64,000 nt of DNA, from the IMG/VR virus record IMGVR_UViG_3300017783_000010, positions 1 through 64,000 of that record; one strand, given 5' to 3'. Under the pieces are notes generated by a model. That model saw nothing but the letters and a program-made list of their open reading frames with translations. It did not search any database and was not told the DNA's origin. Position 1 is the stretch's first letter, and every line of letters starts with the position of its first letter. Positions 1 through 9,347 of the stretch are shown piece by piece. The position numbers were made by a program, and so were the translations under genes. The DNA comes from a virus.

Positions 1-1
1 A

Positions 2-2443
2 ATTGTATTTACTAGTGATGAATTTGCTTATGTGATTAGAGAATATCCAGAAATAGAGTTTGTTAGAAGCGTTATCATTTCTGATAACACAATGTATGGG
101 AGTAGGTTTATTGATGGTAATGCAAAAAATATCTTAGTGGCTAATAATGTACACTATGATGCTAGGAGAATCTTGCAGCTAACTGGCTATTACAATAATT
201 TTATAGGTAATCAAGTACACTTTGTTGAATCAATTGATGGTGCTTCGGGGAGAAATATAGATGGTCATTATTCTAACTATATAAATAATAGTTGGTATGG
301 GCATCCGACTCAATCTAACCTGAATGCACTCCCTATGTTTTCATTCAATAACAATAATGGAATATCATTTAAAGGAGAAAGCTTTTATGATATGCAATCT
401 GTATTTCAATATAATGGCGCAGGAGACTTGACAACTTACAGGTTAGTCTATGGTACAGATTTAACAGAAGAAAGCACAAGTCTTATAACAGATATTATCA
501 TAGATGGAGTCACAAGTCTTAATAGTGAAGCAGGGTTCTCCTTTCCATATACTGTAGATGTAGAGGATAGAACAGATGTAGATGCACTAGTGTCAGACCT
601 AGAAGCATATTTTCCAAGTGCTACGGTTATTCCATATTACTACGGATTAAATATAGAAATTACTATAGACCCTAATGTGGCAGTCATTAATAGTATTACA
701 GTAGAAGAAGCTGATAACACTAATACCACGGTAGTCAATGCAACAGCATCTACATCAAATCCTACAAATAATATTGTTTCTGACTGTGAATTTACTAGAG
801 TAGGTAATGCGTTTAAATGGGATGAAGGCGATAATCTTATCTTTAGAGATAATATGGCAAGTCAGCTAACCAGTTGGTTTGACTATAGTGAAACAGGCAC
901 AAATGACAGCTTAATATTTATTGATAATATAGAGATAGGTAGTAAAGCTGTAGAGTTTGTAGATGGTGATAAGCCTACTTATTTAGTTGACAACAAAGGA
1001 GAAGAACTAAGTATTACTGCATCTGGAATTAGTACTGATATCGCATTAAGCCAAGATGACAATAACATTTACAAAATTGATATATCGGGAGTTACAGGTA
1101 TTCATAAATTAAATGTAACTAATGCTGTAGAAGGAAATAATTATATATTTCAGATTATCGGCAGTGGTGATGTAGAGTTTCCTAGTTCATTTACTACAGA
1201 AGATGTAAATGAAGCATTACAAATAGTCAGAAGTCAAGGTAGTGCTTTAGTGCAAAGCTATTATAATGGTACTAACTTTATCAGTAACACAACTGCTGAT
1301 AGATATACAACTTCTAACATATTACTAGAAAACTATACAGGTGCTGAAGCTGCTTATGCTTTAAGAAAGCTGTCTGGGGAATATACTGGTAGTGCTATAA
1401 GAGTAGAAAGAGACAATGATAATACACAAACAGATATTGGATTTAACGGTATTGAATTAGATGAAGCTGCATTAACTACTTTTTGTGGAGCTAATACTTG
1501 TACAGTAGTCACATTTTATGACCAAAGTGGTAATAGCAGAGATTTAATAACTGATGCTGCATATACTTCTCCAACCATAGTGAGTACAGGTACTCTTAAC
1601 ACTCTTAATGTTAAGCCTGCAATTAGTTTTAACGGTAGTACTGATGTATTACATGAACTTAATATAAACTATACTTATACCCCCCCTACTGCGGCAGCAA
1701 TTGTGTTTAGTAGTACACAATCAAATTCTACGATATTCGGCATAGGTAATACAATTCTGGCAGGAATATTTAAACTTAATTCAGATGACTTGCAGGCAAG
1801 AATGGGTAATACACTAAACACCCCTAACACTGTTAATGATGGAACACAAAAATTCGGGTATATGTCACACACTTCTGCGGAATTGCTAGTGGGTGCGCAT
1901 AATGGCAATGAAGGGACTTTAGCAACCCCTAACACCCCTACATATAATGACAGGCTTGTTTTGGGTGCTAGAGCAAATGTACCTTTTGGAAATGCAGCAG
2001 AATATTTTAATGGAAACATACAAGAAGTTATCTTGTGGTCGGGCGATAAATCAGCGGATATTGTTGATATTAAAGATGAAATCAAACTATACTATGATGA
2101 TGCTTTAGTAGTAGGAACAGGACAACTAATCCCAAATACAGACTACAAACTAACTGAATTATTAACTGCAAACTTTACTGTTTCTATTGGCAAATACAAC
2201 TTAGTCAATCCAACTGGTGGAGCAATCACAGCTACAGTTCCTTCGGGTGTTACACAAGTGGGAACAGAATTTTGGGTAGTAGATTCAGAAGGTACAGCAA
2301 GTGGTACTAATACAATTACAGTTGACTTTATCACTAATGGTTATACAGTAAGTGGGCAGAATACAGCAGTCATTAATGATGCAGGAGATGGATTTAAGTT
2401 CATCTATATTGGTTCTAATAAATGGATTTCAGAAAGACTATAA
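2..2443 (+). CDS. Tail spike/fibre protein, 5'-partial
   Basis: The frame is open to the first base of the window, so the gene starts upstream; the GTG at 32 is probably internal. The visible N-terminal part has repeated Asn/Gly-rich strand-turn units typical of right-handed beta-helix tail spikes. From about residue 430 (counted from base 32) to 690 there is a ConA-like domain with the AYALRKL, TGSAIRV, DIGFNG and FYDQSGN signatures of the arabinofuranosidase-like (GH54/LamG-type) domain often seen on phage virions. The last 100 residues form a separate beta-rich domain ending in a WISERL-like tail. Role inferred: host surface glycan binding or cleavage at the tail tip. The next genes are also adhesins. 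Confidence 0.8.
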   Translation: MVFTSDEFAYVIREYPEIEFVRSVIISDNTMYGSRFIDGNAKNILVANNVHYDARRILQLTGYYNNFIGNQVHFVESIDGASGRNIDGHYSNYINNSWYGHPTQSNLNALPMFSFNNNNGISFKGESFYDMQSVFQYNGAGDLTTYRLVYGTDLTEESTSLITDIIIDGVTSLNSEAGFSFPYTVDVEDRTDVDALVSDLEAYFPSATVIPYYYGLNIEITIDPNVAVINSITVEEADNTNTTVVNATASTSNPTNNIVSDCEFTRVGNAFKWDEGDNLIFRDNMASQLTSWFDYSETGTNDSLIFIDNIEIGSKAVEFVDGDKPTYLVDNKGEELSITASGISTDIALSQDDNNIYKIDISGVTGIHKLNVTNAVEGNNYIFQIIGSGDVEFPSSFTTEDVNEALQIVRSQGSALVQSYYNGTNFISNTTADRYTTSNILLENYTGAEAAYALRKLSGEYTGSAIRVERDNDNTQTDIGFNGIELDEAALTTFCGANTCTVVTFYDQSGNSRDLITDAAYTSPTIVSTGTLNTLNVKPAISFNGSTDVLHELNINYTYTPPTAAAIVFSSTQSNSTIFGIGNTILAGIFKLNSDDLQARMGNTLNTPNTVNDGTQKFGYMSHTSAELLVGAHNGNEGTLATPNTPTYNDRLVLGARANVPFGNAAEYFNGNIQEVILWSGDKSADIVDIKDEIKLYYDDALVVGTGQLIPNTDYKLTELLTANFTVSIGKYNLVNPTGGAITATVPSGVTQVGTEFWVVDSEGTASGTNTITVDFITNGYTVSGQNTAVINDAGDGFKFIYIGSNKWISERL

Positions 2444-2454
2444 AAAATAAAACA

Positions 2455-2962
2455 ATGAAAAAAATATATTTAACATTGATGCTACTAATATCGGTAGCAT
2501 CATTATTTGGGCAAAGGTTTAGTAGCGGCGTTAGCGAAATTCCTTCCATCTTCAACTTTTGCATACAATGATAACAATTGGCATCATTTAGTTTTTGTTT
2601 ATGAAGCTAGTACAGCATTGAGAATTTATGCAGACGGAACAGAAGTAGCAACAAATACTACAAGTATTGTATCAAATGCAAACAATAATGGACAAGATTT
2701 AACTCTAGGTAGTCAAAATGGTGCTTCCAATTTTATGGATGGGTTTATAGATGAATTTAGTATTTATAGTGCTGTATTATCTAGCGGAGATATAACAAGT
2801 TTATATAATAGTAGAACACCTACCGATCAAACTGGAAATTCAAATTTATCATTTTGGTTAAGAATGGGTGATTTGATAAGTGGCAGCACTTTACCCGATC
2901 AAGTAGGAAGTAATGATGGTACTAATACAGACGGTACTGTAAGTACAGATATTCCAAACTAG
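2455..2962 (+). pseudogene. Frameshifted signal-peptide + half LamG gene
   Basis: An ATG at 2455 opens a clear signal peptide (MKKIYLTLMLLISVASLFGQ) whose frame stops near 2570. The frame +1 to it, open from about 2507, encodes only the C-terminal half of a LamG/ConA domain (NNWHHLVFVYE, GFIDEFSIYSAVLS) and a WLRMGD...DQVGSNDG tail found on flavophage structural proteins. The N-terminal half of the LamG fold is missing and the two parts are out of frame, so this looks like a deletion remnant. A programmed frameshift or assembly error is possible. The adjoining spike genes suggest it was a virion adhesin. Confidence 0.65.
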
Positions 2963-3039
2963 TAAAATAAACAGCAAAGATAACTAGAGTATTGCACGCC
3001 CAGTTCGCTCAGTTCGCTATGTGTGCCTTGCTTTAGTTG

Positions 3040-3240
3040 TCTTATAACGTTATATCGTTGCGTTTCTTAAGGAGGCGTTGCGTTATAGCGTTATAGCTTT
3101 GCGTTTAGATTGCGTTAACTAATTAATACTGAGAGGATTGTGATAGCGTTTAAGTTGCGTTTTATTGCGCGCAACTATAACGCAAAAAATATTTTATAAA
3201 TTTTAGCGTATAGCGTTATCGTATAGCGTTAGCGTTATTA
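3040..3240. repeat. GCGTT-word cluster, non-coding
   Basis: The spacer before the gene at 3252 carries about a dozen copies of GCGTT (one as AACGC) in 190 bp, often as TAGCGTTA, plus related ACGTTA and TAGCGTA words. It is one of six such clusters in the window and the only fully intergenic one. No hairpin or promoter explains it. Confidence 0.8.
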
Positions 3241-3251
3241 AATTATTGACA

Positions 3252-4256
3252 ATGGTACACATTACATCTAGTGTTGATGACACTATGTTCAAGAAGGACG
3301 GGTATTCATATCCTAAGAATACTTATGAGATATTTTATGAGGAGCCTTCTGGTCAAGACCCTGATTCTAATACCTTATTGCGTATTGGTATTAGGGATAA
3401 AATTAGTAAGGAGGTTTTTGTTCCTGCAATTCCTATCAGTGGATATACTAGTGATGGTATAAATCCTATTGCGGATTATGATACTTTGATGCAGTTATTT
3501 GCTACTCATTTAGGTTTTAATTCGGCAGGCTCGGCTGCCTTACAAACGGCACAAGATGCTGCTACTGCGGCAGCCTCTGCGGATGTTAAGGCATTATCAG
3601 CTCAGACAGGTTACTCTCATACGGGAGCATTTGCGGACAAGCCTTTATCTAATAATTATGTATGGGAAGCAGGTGCAGGCATAAATTACACCACTCAAGA
3701 TGCTGCTAATGGTACATGGAAGGTATTATCTTTGAGTAGATCTGTACATGATGCGGTGGATAATCCTTATTGGACTACCCCTACACCGACTGGTAATGTA
3801 GGTGTAGGCTTATTTCAAGGTGCTAATTTACCTAATGATGTATTCACATTAGTAGACTATGATTATTCTTATGATTTACAGTATCCTAGTTCTACAGGTA
3901 CTGGATATGAGGGGAGTACAGGTCGAATTAGATTAAATGACTGTGTATATGGCGATCAATTAAGAGTACGTTTTGATTTTGAGATTATCCCTCAGATATC
4001 TAATACTACTGTAGAGGTAGGGTTATGGTATAGCAATAGAGATGCCTCAAATAATATTACGTTAACCTTTCCTTTAACTACGACACCAATTTTTTATGGT
4101 ACTGGTACTGTACAAAAGGTTTACCTAAATAGACCAGAAATTTCTGCTTGGATTACTAGTAATGAAGATGTAAATGCGCTTGCATTGCCTGCAATTAAGG
4201 CGGATAATCCAGTCATAATTCGACCTTTAGGCTTATTAATAACAATTTTAAGATAA
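3252..4256 (+). CDS. Tail-appendage protein, unknown
   Basis: 334 residues, ATG at 3252 preferred over the TTG two codons earlier. The N-terminal 90 residues are a compact beta domain, followed by an Ala-rich helix (about residues 95-120: SAALQTAQDAATAAASADVK) like the helical stalks between head and tip domains of tail fibres, then a beta-rich C-terminus. No family recognised. It lies between spike genes and 4 bp before the 1587-residue spike, so a role as adaptor or fibre subunit is likely. Confidence 0.6.
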   Translation: MVHITSSVDDTMFKKDGYSYPKNTYEIFYEEPSGQDPDSNTLLRIGIRDKISKEVFVPAIPISGYTSDGINPIADYDTLMQLFATHLGFNSAGSAALQTAQDAATAAASADVKALSAQTGYSHTGAFADKPLSNNYVWEAGAGINYTTQDAANGTWKVLSLSRSVHDAVDNPYWTTPTPTGNVGVGLFQGANLPNDVFTLVDYDYSYDLQYPSSTGTGYEGSTGRIRLNDCVYGDQLRVRFDFEIIPQISNTTVEVGLWYSNRDASNNITLTFPLTTTPIFYGTGTVQKVYLNRPEISAWITSNEDVNALALPAIKADNPVIIRPLGLLITILR

Positions 4257-4260
4257 AAAT

Positions 4261-7200
4261 ATGATTATAAGAATTGTAAGAAACGAGTCAGGAAATTGTA
4301 TAAATTTTTACGGCTCAAGTAATCCAACTTATTGGAATGCGTGCTTGTCTGGGGAAGTGGACTTGGAAGACAATACTCTTGTAAATATTGTAAACGATAT
4401 TAAGACATCTGCTAACGGTACTAAGGAATATGAGTTCTTTAAAATACCTTATACGGTATTTAGGGATGCAGACGGAAATACATTTGCAGATGCAAATGCA
4501 GTCGCTTCGTATATTGACATAAATGGCAATGTTACATCTCCAAATTTCGGTGTATATAAAGGGGAATGGGATGCAAGTCAAGATTTTCCTAACCCTACAC
4601 CTAATGGGGGTGATTGGTATTTTGTTAGTGTAGAAGGCAATAAGAACCCCAACGATGTAGGTGGGGCTGATTTAACACCGAGTGATGGTAGGAGTTCCTA
4701 CTTTATAGTTAATGACGTTATAAAATATAACGGAACATCTTGGGGGCATATTAAAAGCCAAGCTGTTCGTGTAGATGCGATAGAAAATTCAGCTTTGGGT
4801 GCGTATAGCCTCTATGTAGACCCAAATACTACAATACCAAGTGGAAGTCAGACTGGCAGTAATTTAAAACCATTTAGTTCTCTTCAAGATGCGGTAGATG
4901 CTGTACCTGATAAGGGGTCGATTTATATTAAAGGTGTTAACGTGATTTCTAGCGAAATTACGTGGTCTTCAAAGAGTATTTCTTTTTATGGTTCGTCCGA
5001 TTCAGTAATAAAATATGCAACTTTTAATGCTGCAAATGGTAATATAATTTCATTTGAAGGAGACGGTACTCAGAAAGTCGAATTTAATGATATAACATTT
5101 AGAAACTCTGGCGGCTACGGCCTCTTATTAAAGAACCTTGATGAAGTAAACCTTCGTAGTTGCGAGTTTTACAATAATGGCTTTAGCGGTAATGGTATAT
5201 CTACAGTCCTTCCAGAGTCAGGTGGTGTATTAGGTTATGACTCATCTCAAGTTGATCTACAAGCTTTCTATGCAGGAGCCGAAGCAAGCAATGGTGGTGC
5301 AGTTAGAGTAGAAGAATGTAGAAAGCCAATGATTAGAGAGTGTCGTGCTGAGAGTAACCTTAGAGGATTTAGACTACAGGATTGTGGTATAAATGGTGGA
5401 GGATTCGTCATCGAAAATCAAGCTGTTAGTAATATCGAAAGTGGTATTTATCTTGCAGGGGCAGCATTGAATGGCTGTCAAAATATTACTGTAGCTGTAA
5501 ATTATTCTGCCTTTAATGCTAACAATGGGTTACTAGTAATTGGGGGACTAAATAATAAGTTTTCTCAAAATGAAGTAAGAGGTAATTGGAATGCAGGATT
5601 ATGTGGTTGGGCGACAGCAAACCTTACATTAAGAGATTGTGGTCTATATGATAATAATAGAAGTCAGTTTAATGGTATAGGTAATAATGGGGATGCAATG
5701 GCTAGTATTCAATTAAGTGATGCTTCTAGCTACTTAGCTAGTACTATAACATTTAATCAGAATTATAGGTTTTTGGCAGAAGTATTAGATACCCAAGTCC
5801 ATTACACAGGCTTAGGAAGTAACACCGATAAGGTAGGTTTCTTAATAACGAATGGAATGGGTTTAATACCTGATAACTCAAAAAATATCATTAAAGTAGA
5901 TGATGTAGGATTTATTGGTCAAGACTATGCTATTGATTTGTCAGCGGTAGATATTTCTAACCTTAGAGTAAGTTTAGGAGATAACTCGTATCAGTCAATA
6001 GGGCAGAAAGCGGTTAAAGCGCCTTTAAATGGTAACTACTCTGAGCTGCCTTTTAGTAATCATGTAATGCAAGTTCCAGAGGTAGATGTAGTAGTTGATA
6101 CATTAAAGAAGAAAATTGCTTTACACGAAGGTGTAGGTGGTAATGTAATAAACACTTATGATGTTAATGAATTGAGTTCAGACTTAAAGCCTAATTCACT
6201 TGATATTATAATAAATAAAAGCAATAAAATACAACTTAGAGATTTAACATTTGGCAATATTTATATTAACGGTGTTGTAGCAGGAAATAATTTAAACTCA
6301 GCAAATGATAGTTTAATTGCAGCTTTTAATATGAATTTGATTCAGTACAAAGATTTCTTAGTATCTGAAGTTGGAATAAATGGTGATGCAAGTTCTGGGG
6401 GTTCTCTACCTGCTCAAGTTAACAATTGGTATATTGCTTATGGAGCAAGAGCTACTGAACAAATAACAAGTGCTGGTATTGTGGCTGATATTAAAGACCA
6501 ACAACCATTTTACAACGGAGATTTCTTAGAGAAAGGTCATGAGTATGTTTGGAGTCATTATGACAATGCTGATTACATGATAGGTATTTATAGTGGGGCT
6601 GAAGAAAAGAAAAATGAACAAGACGCTGTAAATCCTATTAACTGGGAAGTTGGGTTTTTCTTTGATGAAAACAATGATAACTTTAATCCTAATTTTAGTT
6701 CAGGGTGTGATTTAGCCTCTAGGTATTCAACTGGATATGCTATGAATAGCAATAAAGTTTTAGCCCTAAGATATGGTAACGATAATTATTTGTATCTATT
6801 AGACATAACTGGTGGCAGTGAAGTAATTATAGCTAAGTCTAATTTAACTTTGATAGGTGACACTCAAACTATATTCTTTGCAGGTGAAAATCAACCTAAC
6901 GCACAGTTCCCTGTAATGCAAGAAAGAACTGAAAGATGGACTATTGTAGCTGATTATGATGGTTCTGAAAATGGAGAATGGGTTAATGGTATAGAAAATC
7001 AAACAGTAATAAAGTCTAATATGTCTATAAGCTCTGGAGAGAAGTTTGTGTGGACACTACCTGCTGTTGGGGTAAATAGAAGCTATGGTATTGGATATAT
7101 AGGAGCGTCAACTGGTCAAGGAAATGTGGTTGAAAATTTTACGGCTAGATGGAGATGGGATGCTCAAGAACTAATACAATATGCCACTACAAATGGTTGG

Positions 7201-9024
7201 ACTTTTAATACTGAAAACACTTACTATGATTCAATAAATAGCAGATGGAATTTAACGACAGGTCAACCAGTACAAGTTTCTTATAGACATACAGATTCTA
7301 ATGTATTAAAAATGTTTGATGAAACTCATGGTGAGTTAATAATGACATTAGATGCTAGTACAAATGGTACACCTATACACTTGTATTTTGGTGCAAATGC
7401 TTACGCTTCTGACTTATCTCAAATACCAGTATTAAGTAAATACAACATGGTTGATAGTGACGAGGGTACAAATGTAACAGGCTGGTATTATATTGAGTCT
7501 CCTGACGGAAACTTTGAATACCCCTTATTTGCAACTGAAGCAGAAGCTAATTATATTGATGGTGTAGAAGGAGGTTCTAATACTTCAAGTACACAAACCT
7601 ATGTAGATGATTTGTCTGGAACTACTTGGTACAAACCTACTACTAATTTTGTAGATAATGGAACTGTAGCCCCTCAACATGGTATTTATGGTAATTCTAT
7701 AAATGTTCTATGGAATGAAATAGCTACAGGTGAAGACTCTAATTATACTCCTACATTTAATGATATCACTTACACAATTCAAGAAGGTGGAGCAGTAAAT
7801 ATTCAATATAAAGGACAGGGAGATACTAATATTTATAATGTAACTAACATACCTAGTGGATATGCAGATACTGGTTTTTCTATTGTAGGAACTGCTGAAA
7901 CTATTACTGACGGTGTAGATATTCAACACGTTATAAATGTAACTAAAGCTAATGACTTTGGTAGTGATACTGGAACAATTACTCTAAACGTGACTGATGA
8001 CCCTACTAATAATGTTACACCAAACTTAACATCTTGGACAAAAGCAATAGATTTCAGTGGCTCTAATGAACACTTAAAACAAGTTAGTACTTCAACTTCT
8101 GCAAACCCTTTACGAATGAGTGGATTAAGTTCTACTGTGTCGGCTAATTCTAACTCAAGTAAAACATCTAGTAGTTCTTCTGCGAGACCATGGGCTACTG
8201 CCATTGTGTTTAAACCCGATGGTAATAACTCTAATCAACACATTTGGAATACTGGGGAAGGAACAAGTTCTACTAATGACAATATTTATTTAAGATTAGA
8301 CGCAAGTGGAAACCTATACTTTGGTTGGGGACGACAAGGTTCTTTGAATGAGTGTGTCATTGGAGCAGGTTTTAGCAGCAGTTCTGCAACTAGTCAGTAT
8401 TGGGGTGTTTATATAGCACACAAAGGAACTAGACTAAGTGGCTCTAACGCTACTGCCTCTAATCTCGCTGACTGTTTTGATATTCGCATTATGTACTACG
8501 CAGGAGGTAGTTGGGTATTCGCAGGTGTTGATGGTAATTTTGCTGATTCTGTAGGTAATAGAAGCACTGCAACCAACTGGGGTCGAAGCGGTAGCTCAAC
8601 AGGGGGTAGAATGGATAGAAGTGTAAATGGAGATTTTACTATTGGAGGTAGAGGCGGTAATAGAAACTTTCACGGTAAAGTAGCTAGTATGGTTATAGCT
8701 ACATTAAGGACAGATTTTGCTATGCCTGATAGTACTGAAATCAAATTAATGATTACTGACCCTAAGAAATGGGAAGATGATTATAGAGTAGGTAATTTTG
8801 TAAGGTGGGTAAATAGTACTTCATTTTCTAGCTATACACCATCTAATATAAATATTGGTTACGGTGCGGTTCAGATGTGGCTAATGGGAGATGGTACTAA
8901 TGATTCATTTGGGAATGGTATTAGGAATCAAGTTTACCCTTCTGACCAAAACTATACTAAGCTACAATTAAATAGTATGCAGTCTAATGATATTGTAAAT
9001 GTAAATATAACTGGATTAAGCTGA
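4261..9024 (+). CDS. Giant tail spike with beta-helix and LamG-like C-terminus
   Basis: 1587 residues. Residues about 180-500 start with SLYVDPNTTIPSGSQ...PFSSLQDAVDAVP, the classic entry to a pectate-lyase-like right-handed beta-helix, followed by irregular Asn/Gly repeats. The middle contains several beta domains (including two related WTIVADYDGSENGEW- and AYGARATEQ-type segments). Around residues 1155-1250 there is an Ig/cadherin-like module (TYTIQEGGAVNIQYKG...GTITLNVTDD), and residues about 1255-1587 form a Ser/Thr-rich ConA/LamG-like domain (KAIDFSGSNEHL). Family knowledge suggests receptor binding or polysaccharide depolymerisation. A strong terminator follows directly, so it ends the fibre operon. 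Confidence 0.75.
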   Translation: MIIRIVRNESGNCINFYGSSNPTYWNACLSGEVDLEDNTLVNIVNDIKTSANGTKEYEFFKIPYTVFRDADGNTFADANAVASYIDINGNVTSPNFGVYKGEWDASQDFPNPTPNGGDWYFVSVEGNKNPNDVGGADLTPSDGRSSYFIVNDVIKYNGTSWGHIKSQAVRVDAIENSALGAYSLYVDPNTTIPSGSQTGSNLKPFSSLQDAVDAVPDKGSIYIKGVNVISSEITWSSKSISFYGSSDSVIKYATFNAANGNIISFEGDGTQKVEFNDITFRNSGGYGLLLKNLDEVNLRSCEFYNNGFSGNGISTVLPESGGVLGYDSSQVDLQAFYAGAEASNGGAVRVEECRKPMIRECRAESNLRGFRLQDCGINGGGFVIENQAVSNIESGIYLAGAALNGCQNITVAVNYSAFNANNGLLVIGGLNNKFSQNEVRGNWNAGLCGWATANLTLRDCGLYDNNRSQFNGIGNNGDAMASIQLSDASSYLASTITFNQNYRFLAEVLDTQVHYTGLGSNTDKVGFLITNGMGLIPDNSKNIIKVDDVGFIGQDYAIDLSAVDISNLRVSLGDNSYQSIGQKAVKAPLNGNYSELPFSNHVMQVPEVDVVVDTLKKKIALHEGVGGNVINTYDVNELSSDLKPNSLDIIINKSNKIQLRDLTFGNIYINGVVAGNNLNSANDSLIAAFNMNLIQYKDFLVSEVGINGDASSGGSLPAQVNNWYIAYGARATEQITSAGIVADIKDQQPFYNGDFLEKGHEYVWSHYDNADYMIGIYSGAEEKKNEQDAVNPINWEVGFFFDENNDNFNPNFSSGCDLASRYSTGYAMNSNKVLALRYGNDNYLYLLDITGGSEVIIAKSNLTLIGDTQTIFFAGENQPNAQFPVMQERTERWTIVADYDGSENGEWVNGIENQTVIKSNMSISSGEKFVWTLPAVGVNRSYGIGYIGASTGQGNVVENFTARWRWDAQELIQYATTNGWTFNTENTYYDSINSRWNLTTGQPVQVSYRHTDSNVLKMFDETHGELIMTLDASTNGTPIHLYFGANAYASDLSQIPVLSKYNMVDSDEGTNVTGWYYIESPDGNFEYPLFATEAEANYIDGVEGGSNTSSTQTYVDDLSGTTWYKPTTNFVDNGTVAPQHGIYGNSINVLWNEIATGEDSNYTPTFNDITYTIQEGGAVNIQYKGQGDTNIYNVTNIPSGYADTGFSIVGTAETITDGVDIQHVINVTKANDFGSDTGTITLNVTDDPTNNVTPNLTSWTKAIDFSGSNEHLKQVSTSTSANPLRMSGLSSTVSANSNSSKTSSSSSARPWATAIVFKPDGNNSNQHIWNTGEGTSSTNDNIYLRLDASGNLYFGWGRQGSLNECVIGAGFSSSSATSQYWGVYIAHKGTRLSGSNATASNLADCFDIRIMYYAGGSWVFAGVDGNFADSVGNRSTATNWGRSGSSTGGRMDRSVNGDFTIGGRGGNRNFHGKVASMVIATLRTDFAMPDSTEIKLMITDPKKWEDDYRVGNFVRWVNSTSFSSYTPSNINIGYGAVQMWLMGDGTNDSFGNGIRNQVYPSDQNYTKLQLNSMQSNDIVNVNITGLS

Positions 9025-9036
9025 TAAATATAACAA

Positions 9037-9075
9037 ACTATACGCGTATTACAGTTGTAGGGGCGTATAGTTTTT
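9037..9075 (+). terminator. Intrinsic terminator after fibre operon
   Basis: Perfect 9-bp stem ACTATACGC/GCGTATAGT with a 17-nt loop followed by five T. It lies 12 bp after the spike stop codon and directly before a promoter. Confidence 0.85.
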
Positions 9076-9084
9076 GTATTTTTG
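9054..9084 (+). promoter_or_regulatory. Bacteroidota-type promoter
   Basis: TTG at 9054-9056, 20 bp spacer, TATTTTTG at 9077-9084. This matches the TTG/TAnnTTTG consensus of the Bacteroidota primary sigma factor. It overlaps the preceding terminator and starts the membrane-protein/protease operon 14 bp downstream. Confidence 0.75.
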
Positions 9085-9098
9085 TAAAAAGATAAGAA

Positions 9099-9347
9099 AT
9101 GACCTCGATAGTTTTTAAATATATACAGTCTCATCCTGTATTAGTAAGTGCATCCTCAGCTACAACTGGATATGTGTTATCCATTGTAGAGGTATCTGAG
9201 ATGGTAGCAGCTATTTTTAGAACTACTGGTGTTATATGTGCAGCTTTTTTATCTGCCTTAACTCTAGTAGTATATTTTAATAATAATTTTTATTTTGTAA
9301 ATAAGTTTCCATTTATAAAAGTCAAAAAAGATGAAGAGAAAGTTTGA
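9099..9347 (+). CDS. Small membrane protein, holin candidate
   Basis: 82 residues with two hydrophobic stretches (about 14-32 and 37-60) and a charged Lys/Glu C-terminus, a common holin plan. First gene after the promoter at 9054, overlapping the protease gene by 17 bp. No holin family motif recognised; position and topology are the only support. Confidence 0.5.
   Translation: MTSIVFKYIQSHPVLVSASSATTGYVLSIVEVSEMVAAIFRTTGVICAAFLSALTLVVYFNNNFYFVNKFPFIKVKKDEEKV

Noticed and set aside
4315-4581. Minus-strand ORFs inside the giant spike, tape measure and protease genes
   Set aside because: Antisense shadows of clear coding genes with no start context or family.
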